NCBI RefSeq assembly: GCF_014201655.1
Contig: NZ_JACHEX010000002.1
Coordinates: forward strand, 248,001 to 312,000
Length of the DNA: 64,000 nt
Reading direction: 5' to 3'
Origin: Thermosipho japonicus
GTDB taxonomy: Bacteria; Thermotogota; Thermotogae; Thermotogales; Fervidobacteriaceae
Numbering within the stretch: the stretch's first letter is position 1; each line of letters begins with the position of its first letter. The translations under genes and the position numbers were made by a program. Below, in pieces: positions 16,673 through 25,330 of this stretch. Under the pieces are notes generated by a model, which had not been told where the DNA came from, searched no databases, and saw only the letters and a list, made by a program, of their open reading frames with translations.

Positions 16673-17554
16673 TTAATCAAACTGGAGCTTTAAAGACTTA
16701 ATATAAATAATTGCAAAAATTGAGATTAATAGAAAAATTATAACCGACAATGAAGAACCATATCCAAATGAAGCACTTGTAAATGCTCTATCCATTAACA
16801 ATACTCTATTGTAAACCGACAAAGTTTCCGTACCTACACTTCCTCGAGTCATAACATAAACAACATCAAACACCCTTAACGCATCCAATGTTCTAAAAAT
16901 TAGAGCAACAGCTATGGTAGGAGCTAGCTGTGGCAATGTAATTTTAAAAAATCTTTGAATCATATTGGCTCCATCAATTTTTGCTGCTTCATACAACTGC
17001 TCTGGGATCAATTGCAAACCAGCCAATATTAAAAGAGCCATAAAAGGTGTTGTTTTCCAAACATCTACTTGTATAATAGCCCAAAGTGCTAAATTAGGTC
17101 TTCCAAGAATCGGTGTTCCAGGTTCTATTATATGAAGTGCTTCATAAAATCTTGACATAATCCCAAATTGATCATTAAACATCCATCTCCACATCTGAGA
17201 AGATATTGCTGTAGGAATTGCCCATGGAATAAGCATAGCAGCCCTTACAGCTCCGCGAAATTTAAAATCCTGATTAACAATCAAGGCAATCATTAAACCC
17301 AAAATTGTTTCTAGTGCAACCGAAACGAGAGTAAAAATTATTGTAGTTTTTAGTGCATCCCAAAATCTATAATCATTGAAAAGCCTTATATAATTACCAA
17401 ATCCAACAAATTGTCTTGGAAATCTTGGATTTAAACTAAATGAATAAAAACTATCATAGAATGTTTTAAAAAGTGGAAAAAACGCAATCACTGAGATGAC
17501 TAATATAGCCGGCAAAATCATCCAAAAAGCAATTAAAGGCTCCTTCCTCTGCAT
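16673..17554 (-). CDS. Sugar ABC transporter permease, MalF type
   Basis: A 293-residue permease with six membrane segments. After LIAFWMILPAILVISVIAFF it shows the periplasmic loop FYDSFYSFSLNPRFPRQFVG and the ATPase-contacting EAA loop YEAAKIDGANMIQRFFKITL (about 210-230). It belongs to the CUT1 class for oligosaccharides. It lies between binding protein and MalG-type permease on the same strand. By context (trehalose synthase on the other side of the control region) the substrate is probably trehalose, maltose or a related disaccharide; this is inference. Confidence 0.92.
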   Translation of the reverse strand: MQRKEPLIAFWMILPAILVISVIAFFPLFKTFYDSFYSFSLNPRFPRQFVGFGNYIRLFNDYRFWDALKTTIIFTLVSVALETILGLMIALIVNQDFKFRGAVRAAMLIPWAIPTAISSQMWRWMFNDQFGIMSRFYEALHIIEPGTPILGRPNLALWAIIQVDVWKTTPFMALLILAGLQLIPEQLYEAAKIDGANMIQRFFKITLPQLAPTIAVALIFRTLDALRVFDVVYVMTRGSVGTETLSVYNRVLLMDRAFTSASFGYGSSLSVIIFLLISIFAIIYIKSLKLQFD

Positions 17555-17599
17555 ATACTCACCTCTTTATAAATTGTGGGGGGAAAGCCCCCCACAAAT

Positions 17600-18844
17600 T
17601 TATTTTCCAAGCAACATTTTTAGCTCTTTTTCCAATCTTGAAATTGCTTGCTCAGGTGTTAGTTCCCTGGTTAATGCAGCATGTACATATCTTTGGATAG
17701 CATCAGAAACTTCTGCATAACTTGCTGTTCTTGGTCTTGGAAGTGCATTAATAAATACATCAAACAATTCAACCATAAATGGATTAGCTTCTTTTAATTC
17801 TGGTTTGTCATAAACTTCTTTTCTAGTTGGATTTTGACCTGCATTTACTGCCTTATAAAGTTGTTGTTCTGAACTTGTTAAGAACTTTATAAGTTTTTTA
17901 GCAGCTTCCTTTTCTTTTGGAGAAGAATATACATTTATTCCAAGATTCCATCCACCTAATGTTGCTGCATGTTTTCCATCTGGACCAGGTCCCTTTGGAA
18001 GTGGTGCAATTCCAACCTTACCTTTAATTGGTGAATCATCACTATTAGCAAGTGACCATGCATATGGCCAGTTTCTCATAAATACCGCATTTCCTGTCTG
18101 GAATATTCTCCTTGCATCTTCTTCCATATACGTTGTAACACCTTCGGGTGAAATCTTATACTTGTAGATTAAATCAACCATGAATTTTAATGCGTCAATA
18201 GCTTTTGGGTTATTAATAATTACATTACCATTTTCATCCAAAACATCTGTTCCAAATGACCAGACATATTCCATAAAATCACAAACAAGTCCTTCATATC
18301 TTGCACCTTGCCAGACAAATCCTTCAATACCTTCTGCCTTTGAAATCTTTTGAGCCATTTCTACAAGTTCATCCCATGTTTGAGGTGGATGATCATATCC
18401 ATACTTTTCTAATAAATCCTTTCTGTAATACAATAGTCCTGCATCAGTAAACCAAGGAACGGCAACAATTTTTCCATCAACGGTAACAGATTTTACAGTT
18501 CCTGGTAAAAATTTATCAAGTTCAAAATAATTATAGTCATCTGTTAGGTCTTCTAAAAATGGAGCAAATTCTGGTGGCCAAATTACATCTAACATTAAAA
18601 CATCTGGATCACTTTCACCAGCAGCCAAATAAGTAACGTACAAATCATGCCTTTCTGTAGAAGAATCAGGCATTGGAATTACCGTAACAACAATGTCAGG
18701 ATTTTGCTTCATAAATTCTTTTAATTGTGCATACAAAACTTCTAGTTCCTTTCCCACACCTCCAGAAGTCATAGTAATAGTGGTAATTGAAAATGATAAA
18801 GCAAAAACTAAAAGCAAAGAAAATAAAACAAACAACCTTTTCAT
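17600..18844 (-). CDS. Sugar ABC transporter substrate-binding protein (CUT1, trehalose/maltose type)
   Basis: A 414-residue extracellular solute-binding protein. The signal peptide MKRLFVLFSLLLVFALSFS is followed by the family's opening TITMTSGGVGKELEVLYAQL. Characteristic parts are DVLMLDVIWPPEFAPFLEDL, AVPWFTDAGLLYYRKDLLEK (about 130-150) and GWNLGINVYSSPKEKEAAKK. It has no lipobox, which suits the Thermotogae, where binding proteins move free between membrane and toga. AAGGAGGTG precedes the ATG. It is the first gene of the divergent operon and carries an operator-like palindrome at its predicted start of transcription. Trehalose or maltose specificity is inferred from treT next door. Confidence 0.9.
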   Translation of the reverse strand: MKRLFVLFSLLLVFALSFSITTITMTSGGVGKELEVLYAQLKEFMKQNPDIVVTVIPMPDSSTERHDLYVTYLAAGESDPDVLMLDVIWPPEFAPFLEDLTDDYNYFELDKFLPGTVKSVTVDGKIVAVPWFTDAGLLYYRKDLLEKYGYDHPPQTWDELVEMAQKISKAEGIEGFVWQGARYEGLVCDFMEYVWSFGTDVLDENGNVIINNPKAIDALKFMVDLIYKYKISPEGVTTYMEEDARRIFQTGNAVFMRNWPYAWSLANSDDSPIKGKVGIAPLPKGPGPDGKHAATLGGWNLGINVYSSPKEKEAAKKLIKFLTSSEQQLYKAVNAGQNPTRKEVYDKPELKEANPFMVELFDVFINALPRPRTASYAEVSDAIQRYVHAALTRELTPEQAISRLEKELKMLLGK

Positions 18845-18883
18845 ACTTACACCTCCTTATTAGAAATAAATCAGAAATATTTT

Positions 18884-18908
18884 TTCGATTTTCGAATTTA
18901 TAATATCA
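18884..18908 (-). promoter_or_regulatory. Promoter and operator of the sugar-import operon
   Basis: Minus-strand extended -10 TGATATTAT (18908-18900) predicts transcription starting near 18893. Exactly there lies the palindrome TTCGATTTTCGAA (18884-18896), half-sites TTCGA/TCGAA around 3 bases. The same element occurs at the treT promoter. A repressor bound here would block initiation. Confidence 0.7.
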
Positions 18909-19142
18909 TATTACATACATCTTTCTAAACCATCAATAAAACAAAATATTTGCAAATAACATCAAATAATCGTCTCTAATTTAAATTATTTTACCAAAAC
19001 GAAAAATGAAAAAGTTTACATTTTAACCCACATATTTTTTTCAAAAGAAAGCAAAATATATTTTTATTCTCGATATAACCTAAACAACTGAAATATTCTA
19101 CTTATTTTCTATGATTAATCATTTTTGTATTTTTTTGTAGTG

Positions 19143-19167
19143 TGATATAATTTTTTCGAAATTCGAA
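19143..19167 (+). promoter_or_regulatory. Promoter and operator of treT and the ROK gene
   Basis: Extended -10 TGATATAAT (hexamer 19146-19151) predicts a start near 19158. The palindrome TTCGAAATTCGAA (19155-19167) covers it, with the same half-sites and 3-base gap as the site at 18884-18896. Including flanks, both sites read TTTTTTCGA-NNN-TCGAATT. The ROK repressor encoded two genes downstream is the likely binder. Confidence 0.72.
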
Positions 19168-19186
19168 TTAAAAGAGGAGGGAAAGT

Positions 19187-20401
19187 ATGAGAGTAAAACT
19201 TCCCATAAGGAAAATCAATGATTACAATACAGTGGCAAAAGAAGAGGTTGAAGAGTTGATAGAACTTTCAAAAGAATTAAAAGGTCTTAAAGTTGTCCAC
19301 GTAAATGCCACTTCATATGGAGGCGGAGTTGCAGAATTACTCTATACTTTAGTTCCATTAATGAATGATCTAGGTTTAAATGCATCTTGGGAAGTTTTAG
19401 AAGCACCAAATGAATTTTTTAATGTTACAAAAAAATTTCATAATGCTTTTCAAGGAGCCGACATTGATATCTCAGATAATGAATTTAAACTCTTTGAAAA
19501 GGTTAATAAAGATAATGCTGAAAAGTTAAATTTGGATGCCGACATTGTTATAATTCATGATCCTCAACCGTTCTTTATGCCTTTATTTAAAGATGGAAAG
19601 TACATATGGAGATGTCATATTGATACTTCAAATCCAAATTTTAATGTTTGGAATAAAATTACTTTCAAAGCAGCAGATAAATACTCAAAAGCTTTATTTC
19701 ACTTAAATGAATATGTTCAAGAACCGTTTAAACAAATAGCTGTTGAATTTCCACCAAGTATAGATCCTTTAAGTGATAAAAACAAGCAACTTTCAAAAAA
19801 AGTAATTGAAGAAATTGCTTTAAAGTACAATATTGACCTAAATAGACCTATTATTACAGTGGTTGCAAGGTTTGATCCATGGAAAGATTTAAAAAGTGCT
19901 ATTGATGTATATAGGATTTTAAAAGAAAAAGTTGACATACAATTACTTATTGTTTCAGCCATGGCTAAAGACGATCCCGAAGGATGGATATTATTCGAAG
20001 ATATATTAAGATATGCTGGCACTGATCCAGACATTCACTTTTTAACTGATCTAAAGGGTGTTGGACATATAGAAGTTAATGCTTTCCAGACTATATCAAC
20101 AGTTGGATTGCACACAGCAACAAAAGAAGGGTTTGGGCTTGTAATATCTGAAATGCTCTGGAAACAAAATCCTGTGGTAGCAAGACCAGTAGGCGGCGTA
20201 AAAGTACAAGTAATAGATGGATTTAATGGTTTTTTAAGAAATGATATAAAAGAACTTGCTGATGCAATATATGAAATAATAACAAATGAAAGTCTAAGGA
20301 GACAATTAGGCAAAAACGCTAGAAAAGTAGTTAAAGAGAAATTTTTAACTACTTCACATCTAAAAAGGTATTTAAAAGTTATAAAGGAGGTTATCAGTTG
20401 A
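19187..20401 (+). CDS. treT: Trehalose glycosyltransferring synthase (TreT)
   Basis: A 404-residue GT4-family glycosyltransferase. TreT interconverts trehalose plus NDP with NDP-glucose plus glucose, so it can both make and break down trehalose. The N-terminal domain shows VVHVNATSYGGGVAELL (about residue 38) and FNVTKKFHNAFQG, with IWRCHID at about 144, all strongly TreT-like. The nucleotide-sugar domain has ARFDPWKDL (about 225) and the GT4 motif ATKEGFGLVISEMLW (about 306-320) with its two glutamates. AGAGGAGGG precedes the ATG. Its stop overlaps the TTG start of the ROK gene. Being divergent to a sugar importer and sharing its operator, it probably handles imported trehalose. Confidence 0.9.
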   Translation: MRVKLPIRKINDYNTVAKEEVEELIELSKELKGLKVVHVNATSYGGGVAELLYTLVPLMNDLGLNASWEVLEAPNEFFNVTKKFHNAFQGADIDISDNEFKLFEKVNKDNAEKLNLDADIVIIHDPQPFFMPLFKDGKYIWRCHIDTSNPNFNVWNKITFKAADKYSKALFHLNEYVQEPFKQIAVEFPPSIDPLSDKNKQLSKKVIEEIALKYNIDLNRPIITVVARFDPWKDLKSAIDVYRILKEKVDIQLLIVSAMAKDDPEGWILFEDILRYAGTDPDIHFLTDLKGVGHIEVNAFQTISTVGLHTATKEGFGLVISEMLWKQNPVVARPVGGVKVQVIDGFNGFLRNDIKELADAIYEIITNESLRRQLGKNARKVVKEKFLTTSHLKRYLKVIKEVIS

Positions 20402-21519
20402 AATTAAATAATTCAAAAAAAATACTTTTAAACCTACTCTTTAAAAACGAAGCCTACAGAAATCAACTGCAAAAATCTTTAAAAGTTACTCCTTCCACCC
20501 TTTCGTATATATTAGATAATCTAAAAAAGAAAGGGTATATTACTGTATTAAAAAGCGAAAGTGAAACTGTAGGAAGACCTAAACATATAATCAAAATGGA
20601 TAAGGATTTTTGGAAAAGCATTGGAATTAGAATCGGTAGAGAAAGTGTAAATTTGACTGTTTTTAATGGATACTTTGAGGAAGAAGAGAAAATATCAATA
20701 AAGTTAACTAAAAATGATATTGGAAATGAAAATATATCAAAAATTATAGAGAAAATTATCAAAAAAGTATCATCTTTAGATAAAATAAAAGCTATCGGAA
20801 TTGCTCTTTCAGGAAATATAGATAAAGACAAAGCAAACTCTAAGATCTTAAAACTCGAAAACTTTAATCCACACTATATAATTAAAAAATTACTTCCTAA
20901 TGCCACTGTAAGCCTACTTAACGATGTTGAAGCAATTGCAACTGAAGAATTTTTAAAACATGGAGGAAAGAAAATTCTGGTAATAAATTATGGAACTGGT
21001 ATAGGAGCATGCTTTTATGAATCACATGGAATATACGAAAAAAGTGAAAGAAAAATAATCGAACTTGGGCATTTCTATGCAGGAACAAATGAAAAGTGCT
21101 ACTGTGGAGCAACTGGCTGCCTTGAAACCATAGCTTCAGATTATGCAAATCTTAAAAGATATAAATTTTCAAACTTAAAAATTGAAGATTTCATACTAAA
21201 TGAGGAGTTATACAACAATGACTTAGACGTACTTAGAAATTTGCACAAGAGATATGAAAAAAAAGCCCAAGAAATCTACAACGAATCTTTCAAATACCTT
21301 GCTATTTTTCTTACTAATATTTTTAAGCTTTTCAACCCTGAAAAAATAATTCTTTCTGGTGAAGGTGTAACAAAATGGTTTTCAAATGAGCTAGAAAGAA
21401 AAATTAATTCCATTTCTACTTTTCCAGTATCTATAACGTACAGAGGGCTTAAAAACAATATAGAATTTGGTGCAGCGGTAGATGCTTTAAGAGAATATAT
21501 CTTAAAATCTAATCTTTAA
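20398..21519 (+). CDS. ROK-family transcriptional repressor of the sugar locus
   Basis: A 373-residue NagC/XylR-type ROK regulator. Residues about 1-70 are a winged helix (SLKVTPSTLSYILDNLKKKG), followed by the ROK sugar-binding domain: IGIALSGNID, LLNDVEAIA, then the zinc motif ELGHF...CYCGATGCLE (about 222-242). It starts at TTG 20398 with GGAGG 8 nt upstream, overlapping the treT stop by 4 nt. It probably binds the TTCGA-NNN-TCGAA palindromes at 18884 and 19155 and releases them on binding its sugar effector. The effector is inferred to be trehalose, glucose or a related sugar. TreR-like ROK regulators are known in Thermotogales. Confidence 0.88.
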   Translation: MKLNNSKKILLNLLFKNEAYRNQLQKSLKVTPSTLSYILDNLKKKGYITVLKSESETVGRPKHIIKMDKDFWKSIGIRIGRESVNLTVFNGYFEEEEKISIKLTKNDIGNENISKIIEKIIKKVSSLDKIKAIGIALSGNIDKDKANSKILKLENFNPHYIIKKLLPNATVSLLNDVEAIATEEFLKHGGKKILVINYGTGIGACFYESHGIYEKSERKIIELGHFYAGTNEKCYCGATGCLETIASDYANLKRYKFSNLKIEDFILNEELYNNDLDVLRNLHKRYEKKAQEIYNESFKYLAIFLTNIFKLFNPEKIILSGEGVTKWFSNELERKINSISTFPVSITYRGLKNNIEFGAAVDALREYILKSNL

Positions 21520-21523
21520 AAAA

Positions 21524-21545
21524 ATAGGGGGAAACATCCCCCTAT
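21524..21545. terminator. Bidirectional terminator overlapping a stop codon
   Basis: ATAGGGGG (21524-21531) pairs with CCCCCTAT (21538-21545) around AAACAT. It ends the ROK gene on the plus strand. On the minus strand its 3' arm includes the TAG stop codon (21544-21542) of the chemoreceptor gene. Confidence 0.8.
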
Positions 21546-23524
21546 AAATTATTTAATTCATCTGATTTTTGAGATATTTGCTTAATCATTTGTGAAATTT
21601 CTTCCTGCTTTCTTCTTAATTCCTTGAATTTTTCCTCAACATCTCTTGCTATAGTTTCTATTTTTTGAACTTCTTCTTGAACATTTTGAGAAAGCTGATT
21701 TTGCATTTCCGTCATTTCTACAATTATCTTAAATTCTTCAAACATATCGGACATATCATTTGTATTTTCATCAATCGAATTTAAAACACTCTGATTTTTA
21801 TCAATTACAGTTGAAAGATTATTTGACAATTCCACAATTACTGAATTAACTTTTGAAAAAGTTCTTCTTGTACTACCCACTGTTTCATTTATAGATTCTA
21901 CCAACCTTCCTGTATCTTGGGACAATTTTCTAATCTCTTCTGCAACCACAGCAAATCCTTTTCCAGCTTCTCCTGCCCTTGCTGCTTCAATTGCAGCATT
22001 TAAAGACAACAAATTAGTTTGTTCTGCAATATCTTGAATCTTTGTTGTAACATCTTCGATCATATCAATTCCCTTTGAAAATTCAACAAATGATGCATTA
22101 AGAGATTCATTTACTTTTATAAGATCTTTAGTCATCTTCAGTACACTTGAAAGATTTGCTAAATTTTCTCTGGAAGATTCCTCAATCTTTTCACCTATTT
22201 TACTTACTTTATTGATCTTTTCTGAAATTTCATTTGTCTTTTCCTCTACTTCATTTAAAAATCCGTTAAATTTTTCAAGCACAAATAAAAGATTATTTAT
22301 ATCACTATCAACAATTTTTGCATTCTCATATAAACTCAAATCTATTTCCTGAACTTTTTTAGTTGTATCAAAAACAACATGAGAAAGTTCTCTTGCTTTC
22401 TGAGACCATTTTTCAAGAATTTTCATGTTCTCTCTTTCCTTTTCTAGCAAATTGTTAATCTTTTCATTTGCAATTTTTGTTTCATTGTTAATTTCAATTA
22501 TTTTTACAAAAGCATACATACCAATGGTGATTCCAAAGCCTGTTTGAGCAAGATTAAAAAACATATAGTTTATCTCAACTATTCCTAAGATTGAGAAAAT
22601 AGACAATAATATTCCAAATACTACGCTTCCCAATCCTAGTGTTACAATTCTTTCAGAAAAATTCTTAGAATTCTTTACAAAAATATATGAGATATAGAAT
22701 AAAGCCAAAATTGCAAATAGATAGAATTGGGAATAATATTCTCTAACAGTTGAAAGATTTGCAGCAAATAAAACTCTTATATACAAAATCCAATACATTA
22801 TTACATAGATTTTGAATAATAGATTTTTCTTTATTTTAAACAAACTATATGCAAATTCTAAAGCAAAATACATTGATAAGGCAGCTCCTAAAATTACGAT
22901 CTTCTTCCAAAATAATAAGGGAGGCATTAATAAATTCATCTCATCCAAAGACAATAAAACAGGACTTAAAACTGTTATTGCTCCAAACAATAAACTTTTA
23001 TCTCTTATTCCAAAATACATAAGGAGCATTAATATAAATATAGCGACTGCAAAACCAGATGTAAAATAATGAAGCATTTCGTTAGCAAAATTATGTTTTT
23101 CAACCACACTCTGAATAGCTTTTAAATTACCTATATACCAGCTTGATTCAACACCACCGACATTTTTTGAATAAAATAAAAATTTTGTTGTCCCATTTAA
23201 TGGAAGATAATAATACCTATGCCATGAATTTAGATCTGGTCCAGTTAAAGAAAATATTAATTTTCTATCTTGATAAACTTTCACTTCTTGATTTGCAGTA
23301 ACCGTAAATGCTACATACTTATTTTTTTGATCTAAAACAACTTCAAATTCATGCAGGTTTTCATCATCAAATGTTAAAAAACTTTCATCTAAAAGTGCCC
23401 CATCAACTTTAAGTTTTGGCAAAAATTCTTGTAGTCCATCCTCTTTTAAATACGAATTAATTGAAAAAATAACTAAAAGAATTACAATTCCTCCAAGTAA
23501 AAAGTACAATAAATTCTTAAACAT
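21542..23524 (-). CDS. Methyl-accepting chemotaxis protein with 7TM-like sensor
   Basis: A 660-residue chemoreceptor. One N-terminal membrane helix ([14 protein letters not shown]) precedes an outside beta-sandwich of about 120 residues, then about seven membrane helices (about 160-350), like 7TMR-DISM sensors. Next comes a coiled coil ([20 protein letters not shown]) and the MCP signalling domain, whose conserved hairpin tip [20 protein letters not shown] lies at about 500-520. No HAMP domain is obvious. Most chemoreceptors have two membrane helices, so the 7TM head is uncommon. GGGAGG precedes the ATG, and a minus-strand TAAAAT at 23568-23563 may be its -10. Ligand unknown; carbohydrate or small-molecule binding at the outside domain is possible. 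Confidence 0.87.
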   Translation of the reverse strand: MFKNLLYFLLGGIVILLVIFSINSYLKEDGLQEFLPKLKVDGALLDESFLTFDDENLHEFEVVLDQKNKYVAFTVTANQEVKVYQDRKLIFSLTGPDLNSWHRYYYLPLNGTTKFLFYSKNVGGVESSWYIGNLKAIQSVVEKHNFANEMLHYFTSGFAVAIFILMLLMYFGIRDKSLLFGAITVLSPVLLSLDEMNLLMPPLLFWKKIVILGAALSMYFALEFAYSLFKIKKNLLFKIYVIMYWILYIRVLFAANLSTVREYYSQFYLFAILALFYISYIFVKNSKNFSERIVTLGLGSVVFGILLSIFSILGIVEINYMFFNLAQTGFGITIGMYAFVKIIEINNETKIANEKINNLLEKERENMKILEKWSQKARELSHVVFDTTKKVQEIDLSLYENAKIVDSDINNLLFVLEKFNGFLNEVEEKTNEISEKINKVSKIGEKIEESSRENLANLSSVLKMTKDLIKVNESLNASFVEFSKGIDMIEDVTTKIQDIAEQTNLLSLNAAIEAARAGEAGKGFAVVAEEIRKLSQDTGRLVESINETVGSTRRTFSKVNSVIVELSNNLSTVIDKNQSVLNSIDENTNDMSDMFEEFKIIVEMTEMQNQLSQNVQEEVQKIETIARDVEEKFKELRRKQEEISQMIKQISQKSDELNNL

Positions 23525-23575
23525 AACAAACCTCCCTTCAATCTTTTATTAATCTTTTGATTATTTTACCATACC

Positions 23576-23605
23576 TTGACTTTAACCATAAATACATGAT
23601 ATAAT
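23576..23605 (+). promoter_or_regulatory. Sigma-A-type promoter of the ABC-TetR operon
   Basis: TTGACT (23576-23581) and extended -10 TGATATAAT (hexamer 23600-23605), spaced 18 bases apart. This is the best complete promoter in the window. Confidence 0.85.
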
Positions 23606-23611
23606 CTTAAC

Positions 23612-23625
23612 TGACCATGTGGTCA
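23612..23625 (+). promoter_or_regulatory. TetR-type operator of the ABC-TetR operon
   Basis: TGACCATGTGGTCA is a perfect 14-bp palindrome (TGACCA-TG-TGGTCA) starting 7 bases after the -10 box, at the predicted start of transcription. The TetR-family gene that ends the operon is the natural candidate to bind it. Confidence 0.78.
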
Positions 23626-23648
23626 AATAGTTAGGGGGTGATTTTTAA

Positions 23649-24506
23649 ATGATTAAGGTTAAAAATTTGAAAAAATATTATGGAAAAAATGTCGGTATTG
23701 AAGATGTAAGTTTTGAAGTAAAAGAAGGTGAAATAGTTGGATTAATAGGTCCTAATGGTGCTGGAAAAACAACAACCATTAGAATTTTAACGGGTTTTCT
23801 AACTCCCAATAATGGTGAAGCATATATTGATAATAAAAAGATGCCATTTGAAATTGACAAAGTCAAAAAAAATATTGGATATATTCCAGGTGAAGTAAAT
23901 TTCTATGGCGATATGAAAATAAAAGACTTTCTAAAATTTAACAGGGCATTTTATCAAAACATAGATCAAGATTATGAAAAATATATTATCAAAACATTAG
24001 GAATAGATTTAAATAAAAAATTTAAAGAACTTTCTCTTGGAAACAAAAAGAAAATAGCAATTCTTCAAGCACTAGTACACAAACCAAAATATTTAATATT
24101 AGACGAACCTACAAGTGGTCTTGATCCACTAGTCCAGCAAAAATTTTACGATCTTTTAGAAGAACATAAAAAAAATGGTGCAGCAATATTGTTCTCATCT
24201 CATATATTATCAGAAGTTGAAAAATTATGTGATAAATTTGCAATGATAAAAGAGGGAAATATTGTAAAATTTGGAAATATAGAAAGTTTAAAAGATTTTT
24301 CCATAAAGCTAGTTAATGTATACGGCTTAAAGGAATGCGATTTGATAAAAAAATACAGCTTCAAAAAAGACTCAAAAAGTTACACATTCGAAATAAGATC
24401 AATAGAATTAAAAACATTTTTAAATGATCTTTTAAATTGTGAGTTCAAAGATATTGAGATCAAAAATCCTGCACTCGAAGATGTCTTTTTAAAACTTTAT
24501 AAATAG
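23649..24506 (+). CDS. ABC exporter ATP-binding protein
   Basis: A 285-residue ABC ATPase of the DrrA/ABC-2 exporter type. Walker A is GPNGAGKTT (about residue 36), the signature is LSLGNKKKIAI (about 134; LSLGN in place of LSGGQ), and Walker B is YLILDEPTSGLD (about 155), followed by the switch histidine in LFSSHIL. The C-terminal 80 residues are the usual exporter extension, ending NPALEDVFLKLYK. It acts with the two membrane proteins directly downstream. AGGGGGTGA precedes the ATG. Under the TetR-family regulator, it probably exports a drug, lipid or other toxic compound; the substrate is unknown. Confidence 0.92.
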   Translation: MIKVKNLKKYYGKNVGIEDVSFEVKEGEIVGLIGPNGAGKTTTIRILTGFLTPNNGEAYIDNKKMPFEIDKVKKNIGYIPGEVNFYGDMKIKDFLKFNRAFYQNIDQDYEKYIIKTLGIDLNKKFKELSLGNKKKIAILQALVHKPKYLILDEPTSGLDPLVQQKFYDLLEEHKKNGAAILFSSHILSEVEKLCDKFAMIKEGNIVKFGNIESLKDFSIKLVNVYGLKECDLIKKYSFKKDSKSYTFEIRSIELKTFLNDLLNCEFKDIEIKNPALEDVFLKLYK

Positions 24507-24517
24507 GTGGTGAAAAT

Positions 24518-25315
24518 ATGAATATACTAAAAAAAGAAATAAATCAAAATATAATAGTCATCTTAATATGGATGATAGTTATATCGCTTTTTATTTGGAT
24601 GTTTTCAGCTGCAACAACATTCTTTTTAGACGAAAATACACCTGCTTTAAAAATAATCCAAAATATGCCAGAAAAATTATTAAAAACATTTAATATTGAA
24701 ATTGACGTTTTATCCAAACCGGAAGGTATCTTTGGAACCGAAGGTATGACATTTATGTATATCTTCTTTGGAATATTTTCCTCAATAATCGCAAGTAAAA
24801 TTTTTGCAGGTGAATTTGATAACAAAACAATAGAATATTTGCTTGTTAAACCAGTTAGTAGAACTAAAACTTTTTTATCGAAAATAGCAGCTACAATTTT
24901 ACTTATAACAATACTTTCATTTAATTTCTTGCTTTCAGAGCATATATTCTTCCCACTTTATATTAAAAATTTTAGCAAACAGGTTATGAATTATTTTTTT
25001 ATTTACATATTTATTTCTTCCATTTTCTTTGCATCATTTTCTACATTTTTATCTATGATATTTAGAAAAAGAAAGCTTCTAAATACTATATCTATATCGT
25101 TTGTCTTTTTAATGTTTTTTCTAAATTCTGTTACCGAAGGTGTAGAAAACTTTGAATTTCTTAGAAAAATAAGCATTTTCTATTATTTTTCAACAATAAA
25201 TATACTTAAAGAACTAACTATAAATTACAGTGCAGTAGCTTCAATTATCTTTATTTCAACAATTTTATTTATTTTATCACATTACATATTCAAAAATAAT
25301 GATATTTCAATCTAA
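24518..25315 (+). CDS. ABC-2 type exporter permease (first of pair)
   Basis: A 265-residue membrane protein with six predicted membrane segments, typical of ABC-2 permeases. Residues about 100-117 read FDNKTIEYLLVKPVSRTK, the conserved cytoplasmic coupling region of this group. The first segment (IIVILIWMIVISLFIWMF) is followed by an outside loop with a TEGMTFMYIFFG motif. It is a paralogue of the next gene, with which it shares a 39-nt stretch of identical DNA. It probably forms a heterodimer with that protein, energised by the ATPase encoded 11 nt upstream. Confidence 0.85.
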   Translation: MNILKKEINQNIIVILIWMIVISLFIWMFSAATTFFLDENTPALKIIQNMPEKLLKTFNIEIDVLSKPEGIFGTEGMTFMYIFFGIFSSIIASKIFAGEFDNKTIEYLLVKPVSRTKTFLSKIAATILLITILSFNFLLSEHIFFPLYIKNFSKQVMNYFFIYIFISSIFFASFSTFLSMIFRKRKLLNTISISFVFLMFFLNSVTEGVENFEFLRKISIFYYFSTINILKELTINYSAVASIIFISTILFILSHYIFKNNDISI

Positions 25316-25330
25316 GGGGAGGTGCAGAAA

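Larger units (their letters stand above)
18845..19186. other. Divergent control region of the sugar locus (no gene)
   Basis: 342 bases without a credible gene, strongly A/T-rich, between the outward-facing binding-protein and treT genes. Its recognisable content is one promoter and one 13-bp palindrome at each end, described separately, plus a ribosome site at each edge. The 220 bases between them (about 18915-19135) show only A/T tracts, with no further palindrome that I can support. Confidence 0.7.
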
